From: Acidobacteriota bacterium | GTDB taxonomy: Bacteria > Acidobacteriota > JAAYUB01 | Direction: 5' to 3' | NCBI GenBank assembly: GCA_012517875.1 | Contig: JAAYUB010000069.1 | Span: forward strand, 1 to 37,395 | Length of the DNA: 37,395 nt | Translations under genes and position numbers: made by a program | Notes under the pieces: generated by a model | What the model saw: only the letters and a program-made list of their open reading frames with translations | Told to the model about the DNA's origin: nothing | The model's database searches: none | In this document: positions 1 through 9,866 of the stretch, piece by piece | How the letters are laid out: the number at the start of each line of letters is the position of its first letter | How positions within the stretch are numbered: position 1 is the stretch's first letter

Positions 1-1739
<1,739 letters not shown>

Positions 1740-1743
<4 letters not shown>

Positions 1744-2216
1744 TTGTGGAAGAAGTTGTCGAGTTCCAGAATCCGGTAGCGCCGCGTCTGGCGGGGGAGC
1801 TGCACCTCGACGGTGCGGCCTTTGCGCTTGTTCAGCAGCCCCATGGCCAGGGGCGCGGTCACGGAGAGCACCTCGTGCCCCTCGAGCTGGTCCAGCTCGC
1901 CGAGGATGGTGAACGTCTGCTGCTGGCCGGACTCCACGTCCTGGATCACAAGCTGCTTGCCGATGGTGACCACGTCAGGCGGGGTCTGGATCTCCTCGAT
2001 GAGCTGCGCGTCGCCTAGCCAGCCGCGGATCTTCATCTCCTCGTTGGCCAGCATGTCCTTTTTCTCTTTCGCCGCGTCGTACTCGGCGTTCTCGCTGAAG
2101 TCGCCGTAGGAGGCCGCTTGCTGCAGCTCCTTGGCGACGTTGTACTTCTCCTTCTGGATCTCCTCCAGGCGCTTGCTCAGGCGGTCCAAAGTGGAACGAA
2201 TCATGTACATGGGCAT
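1740..2216 (-). CDS. greA: Transcription elongation factor GreA
   Basis: GreA enters the RNA polymerase secondary channel and stimulates cleavage of backtracked transcripts. The product is 158 residues, the normal GreA length. It has an N-terminal coiled-coil hairpin whose tip carries the conserved acidic motif ([14 protein letters not shown], residues about 37-50), and a C-terminal FKBP-like domain with the usual hydrophobic pattern. The reading frame extends 19 codons further upstream. I chose the ATG at 2216 because an AGAGGA Shine-Dalgarno lies 7-8 bases ahead of it and the protein then matches family length. An ATG two codons later is a weaker alternative. It overlaps uvrA by four bases and lies 75 bases after the methyltransferase gene. 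Confidence 0.93.
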
Positions 2217-2291
2217 AGGGCCATTCCTCTGTTGGGGTCCGGTCAATGTACTGGAATTTGCCGCCGGTGTCAATCCCTTGCCCGGACGGCC

Positions 2292-3470
2292 TTAGTCCGG
2301 CAGCACCCGATAGGTGAAGCCCTTCAGGTACTGGGTTTCAGGCATCTGGAGAAAATACGGGTGGTCGGCCGCCTGGACGGTTTCGGCGGCTACCAGGAGG
2401 CGCTTGCCGGTCTCACCGGCGGCGATCCGCGCGGCCTCCCGCAGCAGTTCCGGTCCGACGTGGTAGGCGCAGCTGGAGACGTGGAGCAGACCGCCGGGAC
2501 GCAGCATCCGGAGGCAGGGCCGAATGAGGTCCATGAGTAGACCGCGCCCTTTGTTCTGCTGATTCTTGTACTTGATCAGGGCCGGCGGATCCAGGCTGAT
2601 GGCGTCGAAAACGCGGCCGGCGGCGGCCGCCTCGGGAAGCCACGCGAACAGGTCGGCGGTCACGGTCTCGAACCGCGCGGTGACCTCGTTGAGCTCGGCA
2701 TTGGCCGCGGCCAGGGCCAGCGCGGCCTCGTCCTTGTCCACGGCGGTGACCGCCGCACCCATCCGGGCCGCGTACAGGCCGAATCCGCCGGTGTAGGAGA
2801 AGGCGTCCAGCACCCGGTCGCCGGGCCGCAGCAGCGAGGCGAAGTGCCGCCGCGCGTCGCGCTGGTCGGAGAAGAAGCCGGTTTTCTGCCCACCGGGGAT
2901 GTCCACCCAGAAGTGGATGCCGTGCTCCGCGATCCGGACCCGCGGCGGCGTCACGCCCGCCAGCTGGCCGGTCCGGAACGCCAGGCCCTCCTCCTGGCGG
3001 GCGGGCACGTCGCTGCGTTCATAGATCGACGCCGGCCGCCGCAGTTTCTGCAGCAGTTCCACGATGAGGGGCTGGATGCGGTCCATGCCGGTGGTGCGGC
3101 ACTGGATGACCAGGTGGTCGGCGAAATCGTCCACCACCAGGCCGGGCAGATAGTCGCCCTCGGAGTAGACCAGCCGCAGGCCGTTGCTGTGCGCCCGCAG
3201 GGGCTCGCGCAGGGCCAGCGCCTGCTGAAGCCGCCGCCGCCAGAACGCGGCGTCGGGCTCGATGCGCTTGTGGTGGAACAGCCGGACCGTGACGCGGGCG
3301 GTGGGGTGGTAAAATCCGGTCCCGAGAATCTCGCCGCGCGGCGAACGGACCTCCACCGGTTCGCCCGGACCGAGACCGGCGGGTTGGTCCCGCACCTCGT
3401 CGGCGAACACCCAGAGGTAAAAATTGCGGATCTTCTTGACCGCCTCGTCCCTGACGACCACCCGTTCCAT
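2292..3470 (-). CDS. rlmI: Class I SAM-dependent rRNA methyltransferase (RlmI-like, PUA + MTase)
   Basis: Predicted 23S rRNA cytosine-5 methyltransferase of the RlmI/YccW type. The 392 residues start with a PUA RNA-binding domain (residues about 1-75), followed by a linker and a Rossmann methyltransferase domain from about residue 180. Motif I appears as DAFSYTGGFGLYAA, motif IV as DPPALIKYK, and SSCAYHV carries the catalytic-type cysteine expected for a 5-methylcytosine enzyme. Length and domain order match the family. The exact target base cannot be read from sequence, and a close paralogue with a different site is possible. The ATG at 3470 has only a weak purine-rich stretch upstream. It lies 48 bases after the bactofilin gene and is probably co-transcribed with it. 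Confidence 0.85.
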   Translation of the reverse strand: MERVVVRDEAVKKIRNFYLWVFADEVRDQPAGLGPGEPVEVRSPRGEILGTGFYHPTARVTVRLFHHKRIEPDAAFWRRRLQQALALREPLRAHSNGLRLVYSEGDYLPGLVVDDFADHLVIQCRTTGMDRIQPLIVELLQKLRRPASIYERSDVPARQEEGLAFRTGQLAGVTPPRVRIAEHGIHFWVDIPGGQKTGFFSDQRDARRHFASLLRPGDRVLDAFSYTGGFGLYAARMGAAVTAVDKDEAALALAAANAELNEVTARFETVTADLFAWLPEAAAAGRVFDAISLDPPALIKYKNQQNKGRGLLMDLIRPCLRMLRPGGLLHVSSCAYHVGPELLREAARIAAGETGKRLLVAAETVQAADHPYFLQMPETQYLKGFTYRVLPD

Positions 3471-3518
3471 GCGTCTTCACCCCTTGCCCGTCCGAATCCC
3501 ACGCGGCCGCCGGCTCAC

Positions 3519-4037
3519 TTACAGGTTTCTGGCGTTGTTCTTCGCCTTCTCCTTGTCCTTCTCGATCTCCTTCTCTTTCTCCTTTGCCTGGAGCAGCGGG
3601 GCGGCCGCCGGTGGCGTCGCTTTCTTGTCGAGGTTCTTCATGATGATGTTGCCGTCGAACGAGGCGCCTTCGTTGACGATGAACGCGGCGCAGGTGATGT
3701 TGCCCGTGACCATCGCCGAGGGTTTCAGGATCACCCGCTGAGCGGCCGACACGTTGCCGTTGACCCGGCCCAGCACGATGACCGTGTCGCCGTGCACCTC
3801 GGCTGTGACTTGTCCGCCGGCGCCGATGGTCAGAGTCTGGCTGACGTTGACCTTGCCCTCCACTTTCCCTTCGATGAGCAGATCCTCGTCGCCGGTGATC
3901 TCCCCGCTGATTTTCACGTTCTTGCCGATCAGTGAGACGCCCGAACGGACGGATGCGGCATCGGAACCATCGCCACGGGCGCGGGCCGGAGCGGCCGGGG
4001 GACCTTCGTTCGACTGGTCTTTCTTGAACAACGGCAT
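3519..4037 (-). CDS. Bactofilin family cytoskeletal protein
   Basis: Bactofilins polymerise into nucleotide-free filaments that scaffold cell-envelope or cell-shape functions. The 172-residue product has a disordered N-terminus (residues 1-35), a central right-handed beta-helix bactofilin domain (about residues 36-135) with the typical glycine and hydrophobic periodicity (IGKNVKISGEITGDEDLLIEG, V(N/T)G-type turns), and a highly charged Lys/Glu C-terminal tail. The frame opens 34 codons further upstream, but the ATG at 4037 has a GGAGAGG Shine-Dalgarno and gives the standard MPLFKK start. It is first in a minus-strand run with rlmI, greA and uvrA. No peptidase partner such as an M23 protein is next to it, so its specific role is open. 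Confidence 0.9.
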   Translation of the reverse strand: MPLFKKDQSNEGPPAAPARARGDGSDAASVRSGVSLIGKNVKISGEITGDEDLLIEGKVEGKVNVSQTLTIGAGGQVTAEVHGDTVIVLGRVNGNVSAAQRVILKPSAMVTGNITCAAFIVNEGASFDGNIIMKNLDKKATPPAAAPLLQAKEKEKEIEKDKEKAKNNARNL

Positions 4038-4071
4038 CGGTGTTACCTCTCCGCAGATGTGGTGCGTCTTC

Positions 4072-4100
4072 ATTTTAATGGTTGGCCCGCCGAATGTAAA
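4072..4100 (-). promoter_or_regulatory. Sigma-70-like promoter of the bactofilin operon
   Basis: Read on the minus strand, TTTACA (4100-4095) and TAAAAT (4077-4072) are separated by exactly 17 bases. The predicted start site falls about 27 bases ahead of the bactofilin ATG. Pattern match only. Confidence 0.55.
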
Positions 4101-4185
4101 CGACTTGGGTGCGGATCGGCCCGATTCGTGCATCAGCACCGGCCGCGTCCGATTGACAATTCTGCTAACATCGTCTCCCAGCTCG

Positions 4186-4194
4186 TGTTAATAT
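4186..4194 (+). promoter_or_regulatory. Extended -10 promoter candidate for the histidine kinase
   Basis: TGTTAATAT is an extended -10 element (TG-n-TAATAT) in an AT-rich patch of an otherwise GC-rich region, about 120 bases ahead of the kinase ATG at 4313. No good -35 is present at the usual spacing. A TTGACA at 4153-4158 is too far upstream to pair with it. Confidence 0.35.
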
Positions 4195-4312
4195 ATTTTC
4201 CGTACATATCTTCGCAATACGCGCAACTGGCTCCGCCGCTCACGTTCTGAAACGTGGTCCAAGCGTTGCTGCATCGAGTGGATCAACGCAACGCCCAGAT
4301 GGAGTTGGATTT

Positions 4313-5521
4313 ATGAACGCCACCCCCGATCCTTCATGCATTCAGCGTCCGCCGGTTACCGGCCGGAAGGTTCTCCTGGGCGCGGCGGCGGCATACGCCA
4401 TCGCCATGATCGTGCTGGTTGCCATCCATCCGTCCACCGATGGTTTGGCGGAGGCTTTCATCAATGTCTTGGAGATCATCGTCAGCGTTTTCGCCGGCTG
4501 GTGCTGCTTTTATTACGCCGCCCAGCAGCGGTCGGACATCATCCCGGACCGGTTGGCCTGGCGGCTGATCGGCGCGGGCTGTCTCGCCTGGGCCGCCGGC
4601 CAGACGCTCTGGACGCTGTTCGAGGTCGGACTGGGGCAGAAGGTCCCCTACCCCGGCTGGCCGGACCTGTTCTTCCTGGCTTCCTACCCCCTGGCGCTGA
4701 CCGGCATCACCCGCCTGCTCAGCCGCAAGGACATCTTCCGGCAACTCCGGCTGGTGGTGGACAGCATCATCGCCGCGAGCAGCGTCGGGATCCTGAGCTG
4801 GTATTTTGTGATCCGCCCGCTGTGGAACCAGGATGTGTCCATCCTGGAGCGTCTTCTCGGCGGGATCTACCCGTTCGGTGACCTGGCCATCATCTTCTGC
4901 GCGTCGTTTTTGTTCCACGAAGCCAAAGTGAACCGCCCGCTCCGCCTTTCCACGGGCATGCTCGCCGGCGGTTTCATCCTGATCGCCCTGGCCGATACCG
5001 CCTTCCTCCATGCGACCTTGGGTGACACCTACCGAACCGGAACCTGGACTGACGCCGCCTGGAGCTTCGGCTGGGCGCTCATCGGCTTCGCCGCCTTGTA
5101 CCGATTGTGGTATCCCGTCGGCGAGGGCATCCAGCTCGGCGAACAGGTCGCCCTGAACTGGCTCGGCACGGTGGGCCGGGCGTTCTTCCGCGTGTTCGCC
5201 CCTTACCTGGCGGCGGTGGTGGCCCTTGGCCTGGTGCTGACCGCCGAGCTCCACGGCGGTGCCATCAGCACCACCATCCTGGTGCTGGGCCTGATTCTGA
5301 CTCTGCTGATCATCGCCCGTCAAATCCTGTCCATGCTGGAGATCCACCATCTCAACACCCAACTCCGCGGGCTGAACGACGAATTGAAACGGCACCTGGT
5401 GGTGCGAACCACCCAGATGGAGTCAATGAGCGCTGAAATGACCGCGCACCGTCGCGCGGAGGCGGAACTGACGCTGCACCAGGAGCAGTTGTCGGAACAG
5501 GTGCGGGCCCGGACAGCCTAG
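4313..5521 (+). CDS. Membrane sensor part of a hybrid histidine kinase, ended by an in-frame amber codon
   Basis: This is the N-terminal 402 residues of a histidine kinase whose frame is broken by TAG at 5519-5521. It has several hydrophobic membrane segments (at least seven between residues 20 and 340), resembling the multi-pass sensor regions of environmental kinases, followed by a coiled coil (about residues 345-402). The ATG at 4313 has a GGAG Shine-Dalgarno. The same frame stays open after the TAG for 524 codons and encodes the PAS, kinase and receiver domains, so the natural protein would be 927 residues. The coiled coil ends RARTA-stop-LES, where related kinases read RTAELE; a GAG to TAG change explains it. 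As sequenced, the product would be a membrane stub without catalytic domains. Confidence 0.8.
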   Translation: MNATPDPSCIQRPPVTGRKVLLGAAAAYAIAMIVLVAIHPSTDGLAEAFINVLEIIVSVFAGWCCFYYAAQQRSDIIPDRLAWRLIGAGCLAWAAGQTLWTLFEVGLGQKVPYPGWPDLFFLASYPLALTGITRLLSRKDIFRQLRLVVDSIIAASSVGILSWYFVIRPLWNQDVSILERLLGGIYPFGDLAIIFCASFLFHEAKVNRPLRLSTGMLAGGFILIALADTAFLHATLGDTYRTGTWTDAAWSFGWALIGFAALYRLWYPVGEGIQLGEQVALNWLGTVGRAFFRVFAPYLAAVVALGLVLTAELHGGAISTTILVLGLILTLLIIARQILSMLEIHHLNTQLRGLNDELKRHLVVRTTQMESMSAEMTAHRRAEAELTLHQEQLSEQVRARTA

Positions 5522-5584
5522 CTGGAATCGGCCAATCTCAGGATCCGCACGCTCATCGACACCATCCCGCACGGCATCCAGGAG

Positions 5585-7096
5585 ATGGACTGCAATGGGG
5601 TCATCACCTACTGCAACCCCAATCACGCCAAGATTTTCGGATACTCCCCGGAGGAGATGGTGGGCCGGTCCATGCTGGACCTGATTGCCCACGACGCCGA
5701 CCGGGAACGCACCCGCCGGCTGCTGGCCGAGCTGGTGCGCGACCGGCCGACCCCATGGACGCTTGAGACTCAGAACCGAACGAAAGACGGACGGGTGATC
5801 TGGCTGCGCATCGACTGGAATTACCGCCTCAACGAGTCGGGCGAGGTCGTCGGGTTCGTGTCCGTGCTCACCGACGTCACCGCTCGCAAGCGGGCCGAAG
5901 CGGAGCGCCAGGCCATCGAGGCGCAGATCCAGCAATCGCAGAAGCTGGAGAGCCTCGGCGTTCTGGCCGGCGGGATCGCCCACGACTTCAACAACCTGCT
6001 CATGGTGGTGCTCGGCCACGCCGAGATGATTCTGACCGACCACACCTTAAGTGAGCAGGTCCGCGGCAACCTGGCCGATATTGAGAAGGCCGCTCAGCGG
6101 GCCTCCGAGCTGTGCCGCCAGCTGCTGGCCTATTCCGGCCGCGGCCGGTTCGTCATCAAGCCGGTGGACCTCAACGCCTTGATCCAGGAGCTCGGCCGGC
6201 TGTTGGAGGTGTCCATCGGCAAGAACGCCCAGGTGGAGTACCGCCTCGCCGAACAGATCCTGCCGGTGCTGGCCGACGCCACGCAGCTCCGCCAGGTGGT
6301 GCTCAACCTCCTGACCAACGCCGCCGAAGCCATGCCGGCGTCGGACGGCCGGATCACGGTGACCACCGCTTGCCGTCACGTCGAGGAAGCGGAACTCGAG
6401 GGCATGGTGCTGGGGCAGGCGCTGGAGGCGGGCACCTACATTTCGCTCGAGGTGGCGGACACCGGTTGCGGCATGGATCCGGACACCGTCGCTCGGATGT
6501 TCGATCCCTTCTTCACCACCAAATTCACGGGCCGCGGACTGGGCCTGGCGGCCGTGATGGGCATCGTCCGCAGTCATAACGGCGCCATCGCCTGCCGGAG
6601 CCGCCGGGGCGCCGGCACCACAATCGAGGTGCTGCTCCCCGCGCTGACGGGACCATATAGCAGTCTCTCCGACACCGGGCCGTTGGGTGTTCGCACGTGG
6701 CACGGGCAGGGGCTGGTGCTGCTGGCGGACGATGATCCGCAGGTTCGAACCGTCTCGCGCCAGATGCTCGAGAAACTCGGATTGCAGGTAATCGCGGCTG
6801 CCGACGGCGTGGGGGCGGTGGAGCTGTTCCGCGCCCGGTCGGGCGAGTTTGCCTGCGTCCTGCTGGACTTGATGATGCCCCGGCTCAGCGTGGAAGAGGT
6901 GCTGGAGACGATCCGCCAGATCGCGCCGGCCGTGCCCGTGGTCCTGATGTCCGGTTACAGTGACGAAGAAACCGCCCGGCGCTTCGTCGGGCACAACCGG
7001 CTGTGGTTCCTGCAGAAACCTTTTAAAATCAAAAACATTTCCAACATCTTCCGCGAGTTCATGCCGGAGGCAACTTCGCCAAACGCCGCCTCCTGA
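5585..7096 (+). CDS. Catalytic part of the interrupted hybrid histidine kinase (PAS-HisKA-HATPase-REC)
   Basis: This continues the frame of the gene starting at 4313, after the amber codon at 5519. The first ATG after the stop is at 5585, but its purine-rich stretch abuts the ATG and it falls inside the PAS domain, so independent initiation is doubtful. In order: a PAS domain (from 5550), a HisKA dimerisation region with the phospho-acceptor histidine in GGIAHDFNN (codon 5981), a HATPase domain with N, G1 (ADTGCGMD) and G2 (GRGLGL) boxes, and a receiver domain with its phospho-aspartate in LLDLMMP (codon 6866) and a conserved Lys in QKPF. This HDFNN type usually forms hybrid kinases that phosphorylate their own receiver. 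No separate output regulator adjoins it. Confidence 0.78.
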   Translation: MDCNGVITYCNPNHAKIFGYSPEEMVGRSMLDLIAHDADRERTRRLLAELVRDRPTPWTLETQNRTKDGRVIWLRIDWNYRLNESGEVVGFVSVLTDVTARKRAEAERQAIEAQIQQSQKLESLGVLAGGIAHDFNNLLMVVLGHAEMILTDHTLSEQVRGNLADIEKAAQRASELCRQLLAYSGRGRFVIKPVDLNALIQELGRLLEVSIGKNAQVEYRLAEQILPVLADATQLRQVVLNLLTNAAEAMPASDGRITVTTACRHVEEAELEGMVLGQALEAGTYISLEVADTGCGMDPDTVARMFDPFFTTKFTGRGLGLAAVMGIVRSHNGAIACRSRRGAGTTIEVLLPALTGPYSSLSDTGPLGVRTWHGQGLVLLADDDPQVRTVSRQMLEKLGLQVIAAADGVGAVELFRARSGEFACVLLDLMMPRLSVEEVLETIRQIAPAVPVVLMSGYSDEETARRFVGHNRLWFLQKPFKIKNISNIFREFMPEATSPNAAS

Positions 7097-7168
7097 GTCC
7101 GTAAAGTCGCTGTTAATGTCAAGCCGCGTCGGGGCACTGCCCCGCCCGAGAAGCACCTGCATCGGTTG

Positions 7169-7177
7169 TGCTAAAAT
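7169..7177 (+). promoter_or_regulatory. Extended -10 promoter candidate for the YbaK-like gene
   Basis: TGCTAAAAT fits an extended -10 element about 53 bases upstream of the ATG at 7230, in the gap after the kinase gene. No convincing -35 is visible. Confidence 0.35.
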
Positions 7178-7229
7178 TGACTCAAACACGATCCATGCAT
7201 CACGACCATTTTGTCTGATTGGAGGGGTC

Positions 7230-7703
7230 ATGCCGATCAACAAAAAAGTGCGGGATCTACTGGATTCGGCTGGCTGCGGGTACGAGGTGCACGCCCATCC
7301 CGAGGCGTTCACCGCCCAGGGTCTGGCGGCGGTGGAGCACACCCCGGGACACGAGATTGTCAAGGTGGTCATCCTGAAGGGGCACGAGAACTATTACATG
7401 GCGGCACTGCCGGCGCCGTGCAAGGTGGACCTGACCCGCTTTGCCGCGCTGGTGGGAGTGCCTTCAGTTCGCCTGGCCACGGAGGAAGAGTTCAAGGATC
7501 TATTTCCGGGGTGCGAGACGGGCGCCATGCCACCGTTCGGTAGCGTGTTCGGCCTGCCGGTGTTTTTGGAGGAGAGCCTCACCGCTGACGAATTCATCAC
7601 CTTCAACGCCTGTACCCATCGGGAATCGATCAAGCTGCTGCTCGCCGATTATTTGAAACTGGCCAAGCCCAATCTCGCCACTTTCTCAACCCCAGCCGGC
7701 TAG
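7230..7703 (+). CDS. YbaK/EbsC-type aminoacyl-tRNA deacylase
   Basis: A 157-residue stand-alone member of the YbaK/ProRS-editing domain superfamily, which hydrolyses mischarged tRNAs such as Ala- or Cys-tRNA-Pro. The product spans the single domain. It has the conserved GAMPPFG loop (family GxxPPFG) near residue 97, a hydrophobic core motif IVKVVILKG near residue 45, and the C-terminal FNACTHRESIK segment that matches the family FNAGTH-type ending with Gly replaced by Cys. The frame continues upstream into the kinase 3' region, but the ATG at 7230 directly follows a GGAGGGG ribosome-binding site. The exact tRNA substrate cannot be inferred. The gene stands alone. Confidence 0.82.
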   Translation: MPINKKVRDLLDSAGCGYEVHAHPEAFTAQGLAAVEHTPGHEIVKVVILKGHENYYMAALPAPCKVDLTRFAALVGVPSVRLATEEEFKDLFPGCETGAMPPFGSVFGLPVFLEESLTADEFITFNACTHRESIKLLLADYLKLAKPNLATFSTPAG

Positions 7704-7708
7704 CGGTC

Positions 7709-7750
7709 TGTTCGGAATCGGAATCGTGATCGAGGCTCGCGACGCTAGGC
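7709..7750. repeat. Mosaic repeat fragment A
   Basis: A short copy of the dispersed mosaic repeat. It has an ATCG-rich hexamer-like tract (GGAATCGGAATCGTGATCG) followed by the GAGGCTCG module, as in the longer copies at 9690, 11197 and 35183. It lies just after the YbaK-like gene. Confidence 0.5.
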
Positions 7751-7868
7751 GGGCTGCTCGTAACCAGCCTCTCTGATATTACCCCGCGAGTGAACGGTGT
7801 GGGTTGTGAGTCAAGGGTCTGGAATACCCCCCTTTTCTGGACAATTCAAATAGTCAGCCGAAATGGGA

Positions 7869-7901
7869 GATCGTTGAGGGTGCTCAGTCCCCTCAACGAT
7901 C
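7869..7901. terminator. Bidirectional stem-loop between convergent genes
   Basis: A perfect 12-bp inverted repeat (7869-7880 with 7890-7901) with a 9-base loop sits 9 bases past the BON-gene stop and 165 bases past the YbaK-like gene. T-runs are weak on both sides, so it may terminate both transcripts or mainly protect 3' ends. Confidence 0.6.
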
Positions 7902-7910
7902 ATCCCTCTT

Positions 7911-8696
7911 CTATCGCTTTATCTCTTTCTCCAGCACAAGCTCATTGACCACCTCAAAGGCCATGCCGCGGGAGCGAGCCATCAACTCGGCCTGGGTGCG
8001 CTCCAGGCTCGTGGCCACAACGCCTTTGAGGATCACCCGGCCGTTGAACACGATGATGTGGATGGGCGGCAGGGCGCTGTTGGCGTAGCGCTGGAACAGG
8101 GAGCTGCCGTAGATGGACCGGGCGATGGTGGCGCGCAGGTGGTCGTCGAAGCTGGAGACGGGCAGCACCTGGATTTGGTTGTCCAATGCCTTGACACCAG
8201 GCACGTCGGCGACCCGGCGGCCGTAGTCATCTTTGCGCCACGGTTCGCGGGCCCAGCCCGTGAGCGTCACCTGTCCGTCCACCACGCGGCCGTCCACCCA
8301 GTCGAAGATGTCGAACAGGGCGTAGGAGCGGATGGATTGGCCGATGTCGGCGGCGATGGCCTGGTCGGACCGCGGCTCTGATTCGATGACCAGGTTGTTG
8401 TCCAGCCGGACCACGGAGTCGACACCATGGACGGCTTCGGCGGCTTTCAGCTTGTCGGCCAGGCTGTCGACCTTGCCCGTGAACGTCACCACGCCGTCGG
8501 TGACGGACACGACAAAGTTCCCCTCCTTGAGCAGTCCTTCGTTGATCAGCCGGGTCTCGATGATGGTCCGGATGGTGGCGTCGGGGAGCGCCGCCTGGCG
8601 CGCCTGCGCCTGCAGCGGCACCGCCAGGGCAAACAATAGGACCAGGGTTAGGCCGATCAGCCCGATGAACTGGGTTTTCAGATTGTTGGTTTTCAT
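7911..8696 (-). CDS. Exported protein with three BON domains
   Basis: BON domains are about 60-residue alpha/beta modules found in periplasmic and phospholipid-associated proteins such as OsmY. The 261-residue product begins with a signal peptide (Lys-containing start, hydrophobic core at residues 10-28, cleavage likely after AQA), followed by three BON-like repeats at about residues 35-105, 106-180 and 181-258. Each repeat ends in the characteristic G-x-V-x-L-x-G strand followed by a helix (DGVVTFTGKV, DGQVTLTGWA, NGRVILKGVV). The ATG at 8696 has an AGGAGG site 7 bases upstream; the frame's earlier codons are unlikely to be used. The gene ends in TAG just before a strong stem-loop. It is probably a periplasmic stress or envelope protein; no substrate is known. 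Confidence 0.85.
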   Translation of the reverse strand: MKTNNLKTQFIGLIGLTLVLLFALAVPLQAQARQAALPDATIRTIIETRLINEGLLKEGNFVVSVTDGVVTFTGKVDSLADKLKAAEAVHGVDSVVRLDNNLVIESEPRSDQAIAADIGQSIRSYALFDIFDWVDGRVVDGQVTLTGWAREPWRKDDYGRRVADVPGVKALDNQIQVLPVSSFDDHLRATIARSIYGSSLFQRYANSALPPIHIIVFNGRVILKGVVATSLERTQAELMARSRGMAFEVVNELVLEKEIKR

Positions 8697-8719
8697 GTGC
8701 GTCCCTCCTGGTGCAATCC

Positions 8720-8742
8720 GGCGCGGGTGCCGTCCCCGCGCC
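8720..8742 (-). other. Stem-loop in the leader of the BON-domain gene
   Basis: An 8-bp perfect GC stem (8720-8727 with 8735-8742) and 7-base loop lie about 24 bases ahead of the BON-gene ATG, just before its ribosome-binding site. It could affect translation or mRNA stability. It does not resemble a known riboswitch. Confidence 0.4.
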
Positions 8743-8798
8743 GTCATCCGTTAAGATGCAGGGAGTGCGCACAAAGTTCAGCGGGGACCAGCACCACT

Positions 8799-8933
8799 GC
8801 CGCCCCGATGGGGCTTGGATCGGTGGAGGAGGTGGATGTTATCAGGTGTTTCCGCTCACCCGGGGCGCAGCCCCTGGAAGGCTGGGCATCCTTACACATC
8901 AACCATTTTTGCCTTGAGCCCCATCGAGGCGGC
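8799..8933. repeat. REP-like intergenic element with inverted ends
   Basis: The ends are inverted copies: GCCGCCCCGATGGGGCT (8799-8815) and its complement with one mismatch (8917-8933). Inside, at about 8862-8875, is a further CGGGGCGCAGCCCC palindrome. The total of about 135 bp occupies most of the gap between tsaC and the BON gene. The layout resembles non-coding palindromic repeats common in large bacterial genomes. Only one copy is in this window. Confidence 0.5.
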
Positions 8934-8967
8934 ATGACAACCACGCGACACGCCGCGGACGCGCCGA

Positions 8968-9609
8968 TCAGCTCTCCGCCAGCACTGACCGTATGAACGC
9001 GGCCGGCAGGGTGCCCTCGCGCAGAATCGTCGGCGGGTTCACAACAAACGAGACGATGGTGGAAGGCGTTGACTCGGGCAGGAGGCCTCCGTCCACGACG
9101 CACTCCACCCGGCCGTCGAACGCTGCGGCGATGGCCGCCGGCTCATTGAGAGGCGCCGCGCCGGTGACGTTCACGCTGGTGGAGGCGAGCGGGCCGCCGG
9201 CCATTTCGATGAGCCGGGCCAGCACCTGGAAACCCGGCTGGCGGACCGCCACGGAAGTCTCGCCGCCGGTGAGCGCCTCGTGGAATACGCCAGGCGCCGG
9301 CAGCACCAGGGTCAGCGGTCCCGGCCAGAAGCGTTCCATAAGCCGTCGGGCCGCCGGTGGAATGGCGATTCCCGCCGCCGCCAGGTGGTCGGGCCCGGAG
9401 ATGAGGACGACCATCGGTTTCGGCTCCCCCCGCTCCTTGAGCGCCTGGAGTCGGGCCAGCGTCACCGGATGGTCCGCCCGGCAGTGGAAGCCGTAGATGG
9501 TGTCCGTGGGCAGAACGCAAATTTCGCCCCGTTCCAGGCGGCGAGCAACGGCGCGCAGCGTCGAGCGGTCAGGCCGGGCCAGGTCGATTTGGATCAGTTG
9601 GGTGTCCAT
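8968..9609 (-). CDS. tsaC: Threonylcarbamoyl-AMP synthase (TsaC/Sua5/YrdC family)
   Basis: Makes threonylcarbamoyl-AMP from threonine, bicarbonate and ATP, the first step of t6A modification at position 37 of ANN-decoding tRNAs. The 213 residues form a single YrdC domain. Visible motifs are LPTDTIYGF near residue 33, the KERGEPKPM segment (the family K-R-x-x-x-P loop) near residue 58, FWPGPLTLVL near residue 94, and STSVNVTG near residue 142. There is no C-terminal Sua5 domain, so it is the short type. The ATG at 9609 lacks an obvious Shine-Dalgarno, because the upstream region is the mosaic repeat. The other t6A genes (tsaB, tsaD, tsaE) are not in the window. Confidence 0.92.
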   Translation of the reverse strand: MDTQLIQIDLARPDRSTLRAVARRLERGEICVLPTDTIYGFHCRADHPVTLARLQALKERGEPKPMVVLISGPDHLAAAGIAIPPAARRLMERFWPGPLTLVLPAPGVFHEALTGGETSVAVRQPGFQVLARLIEMAGGPLASTSVNVTGAAPLNEPAAIAAAFDGRVECVVDGGLLPESTPSTIVSFVVNPPTILREGTLPAAFIRSVLAES

Positions 9610-9860
9610 CTTAAGTTCACAGGTTCGTCGGTTCCAGGTTCACAAGTTCCTCACCATCGATACGGTTGATAGTTGATGTTTGATGGTCCGTCCTCGTAAT
9701 CGTCATCGTAATCGAGGCTCGAGGCTCGATGCTCGTTCCCGTAATGCGGACATCGGAATTCGGACTTCGGATTTTGGAGTTCGGGATTCGCTCCCAATCC
9801 TCAACAATCAACGATCAACCATCAATATTCTTCGTGCCCTTTGCACCTCTGTGGTGAATC
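9610..9860. repeat. Mosaic repeat B between tsaC and mogA
   Basis: This stretch is made of short degenerate tandem units. In order: TTCACAGGTTC-type units, GTTGATA/GTTGATG units (9665-9687), a (CGTAAT/CGTCAT) tract (9697-9715), GAGGCTC units (9713-9733), GTTCCCG, a (CGGACTT)-like tract (9749-9775), then ATCAAC units (9800-9825) complementary to the first GTTGAT block. It ends with a CTTTGCACCTCTGTGGTGAA segment. I see no coding potential; the element also covers the upstream region of tsaC. Confidence 0.7.
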
Positions 9861-9866
9861 TCCGGT

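Noticed and set aside
5519-5521. Pyrrolysine or amber recoding at the kinase stop
   Set aside because: TAG ends several intact genes in the window, no PylRS or tRNA-Pyl genes are visible, and the MttB-like gene has no in-frame TAG.
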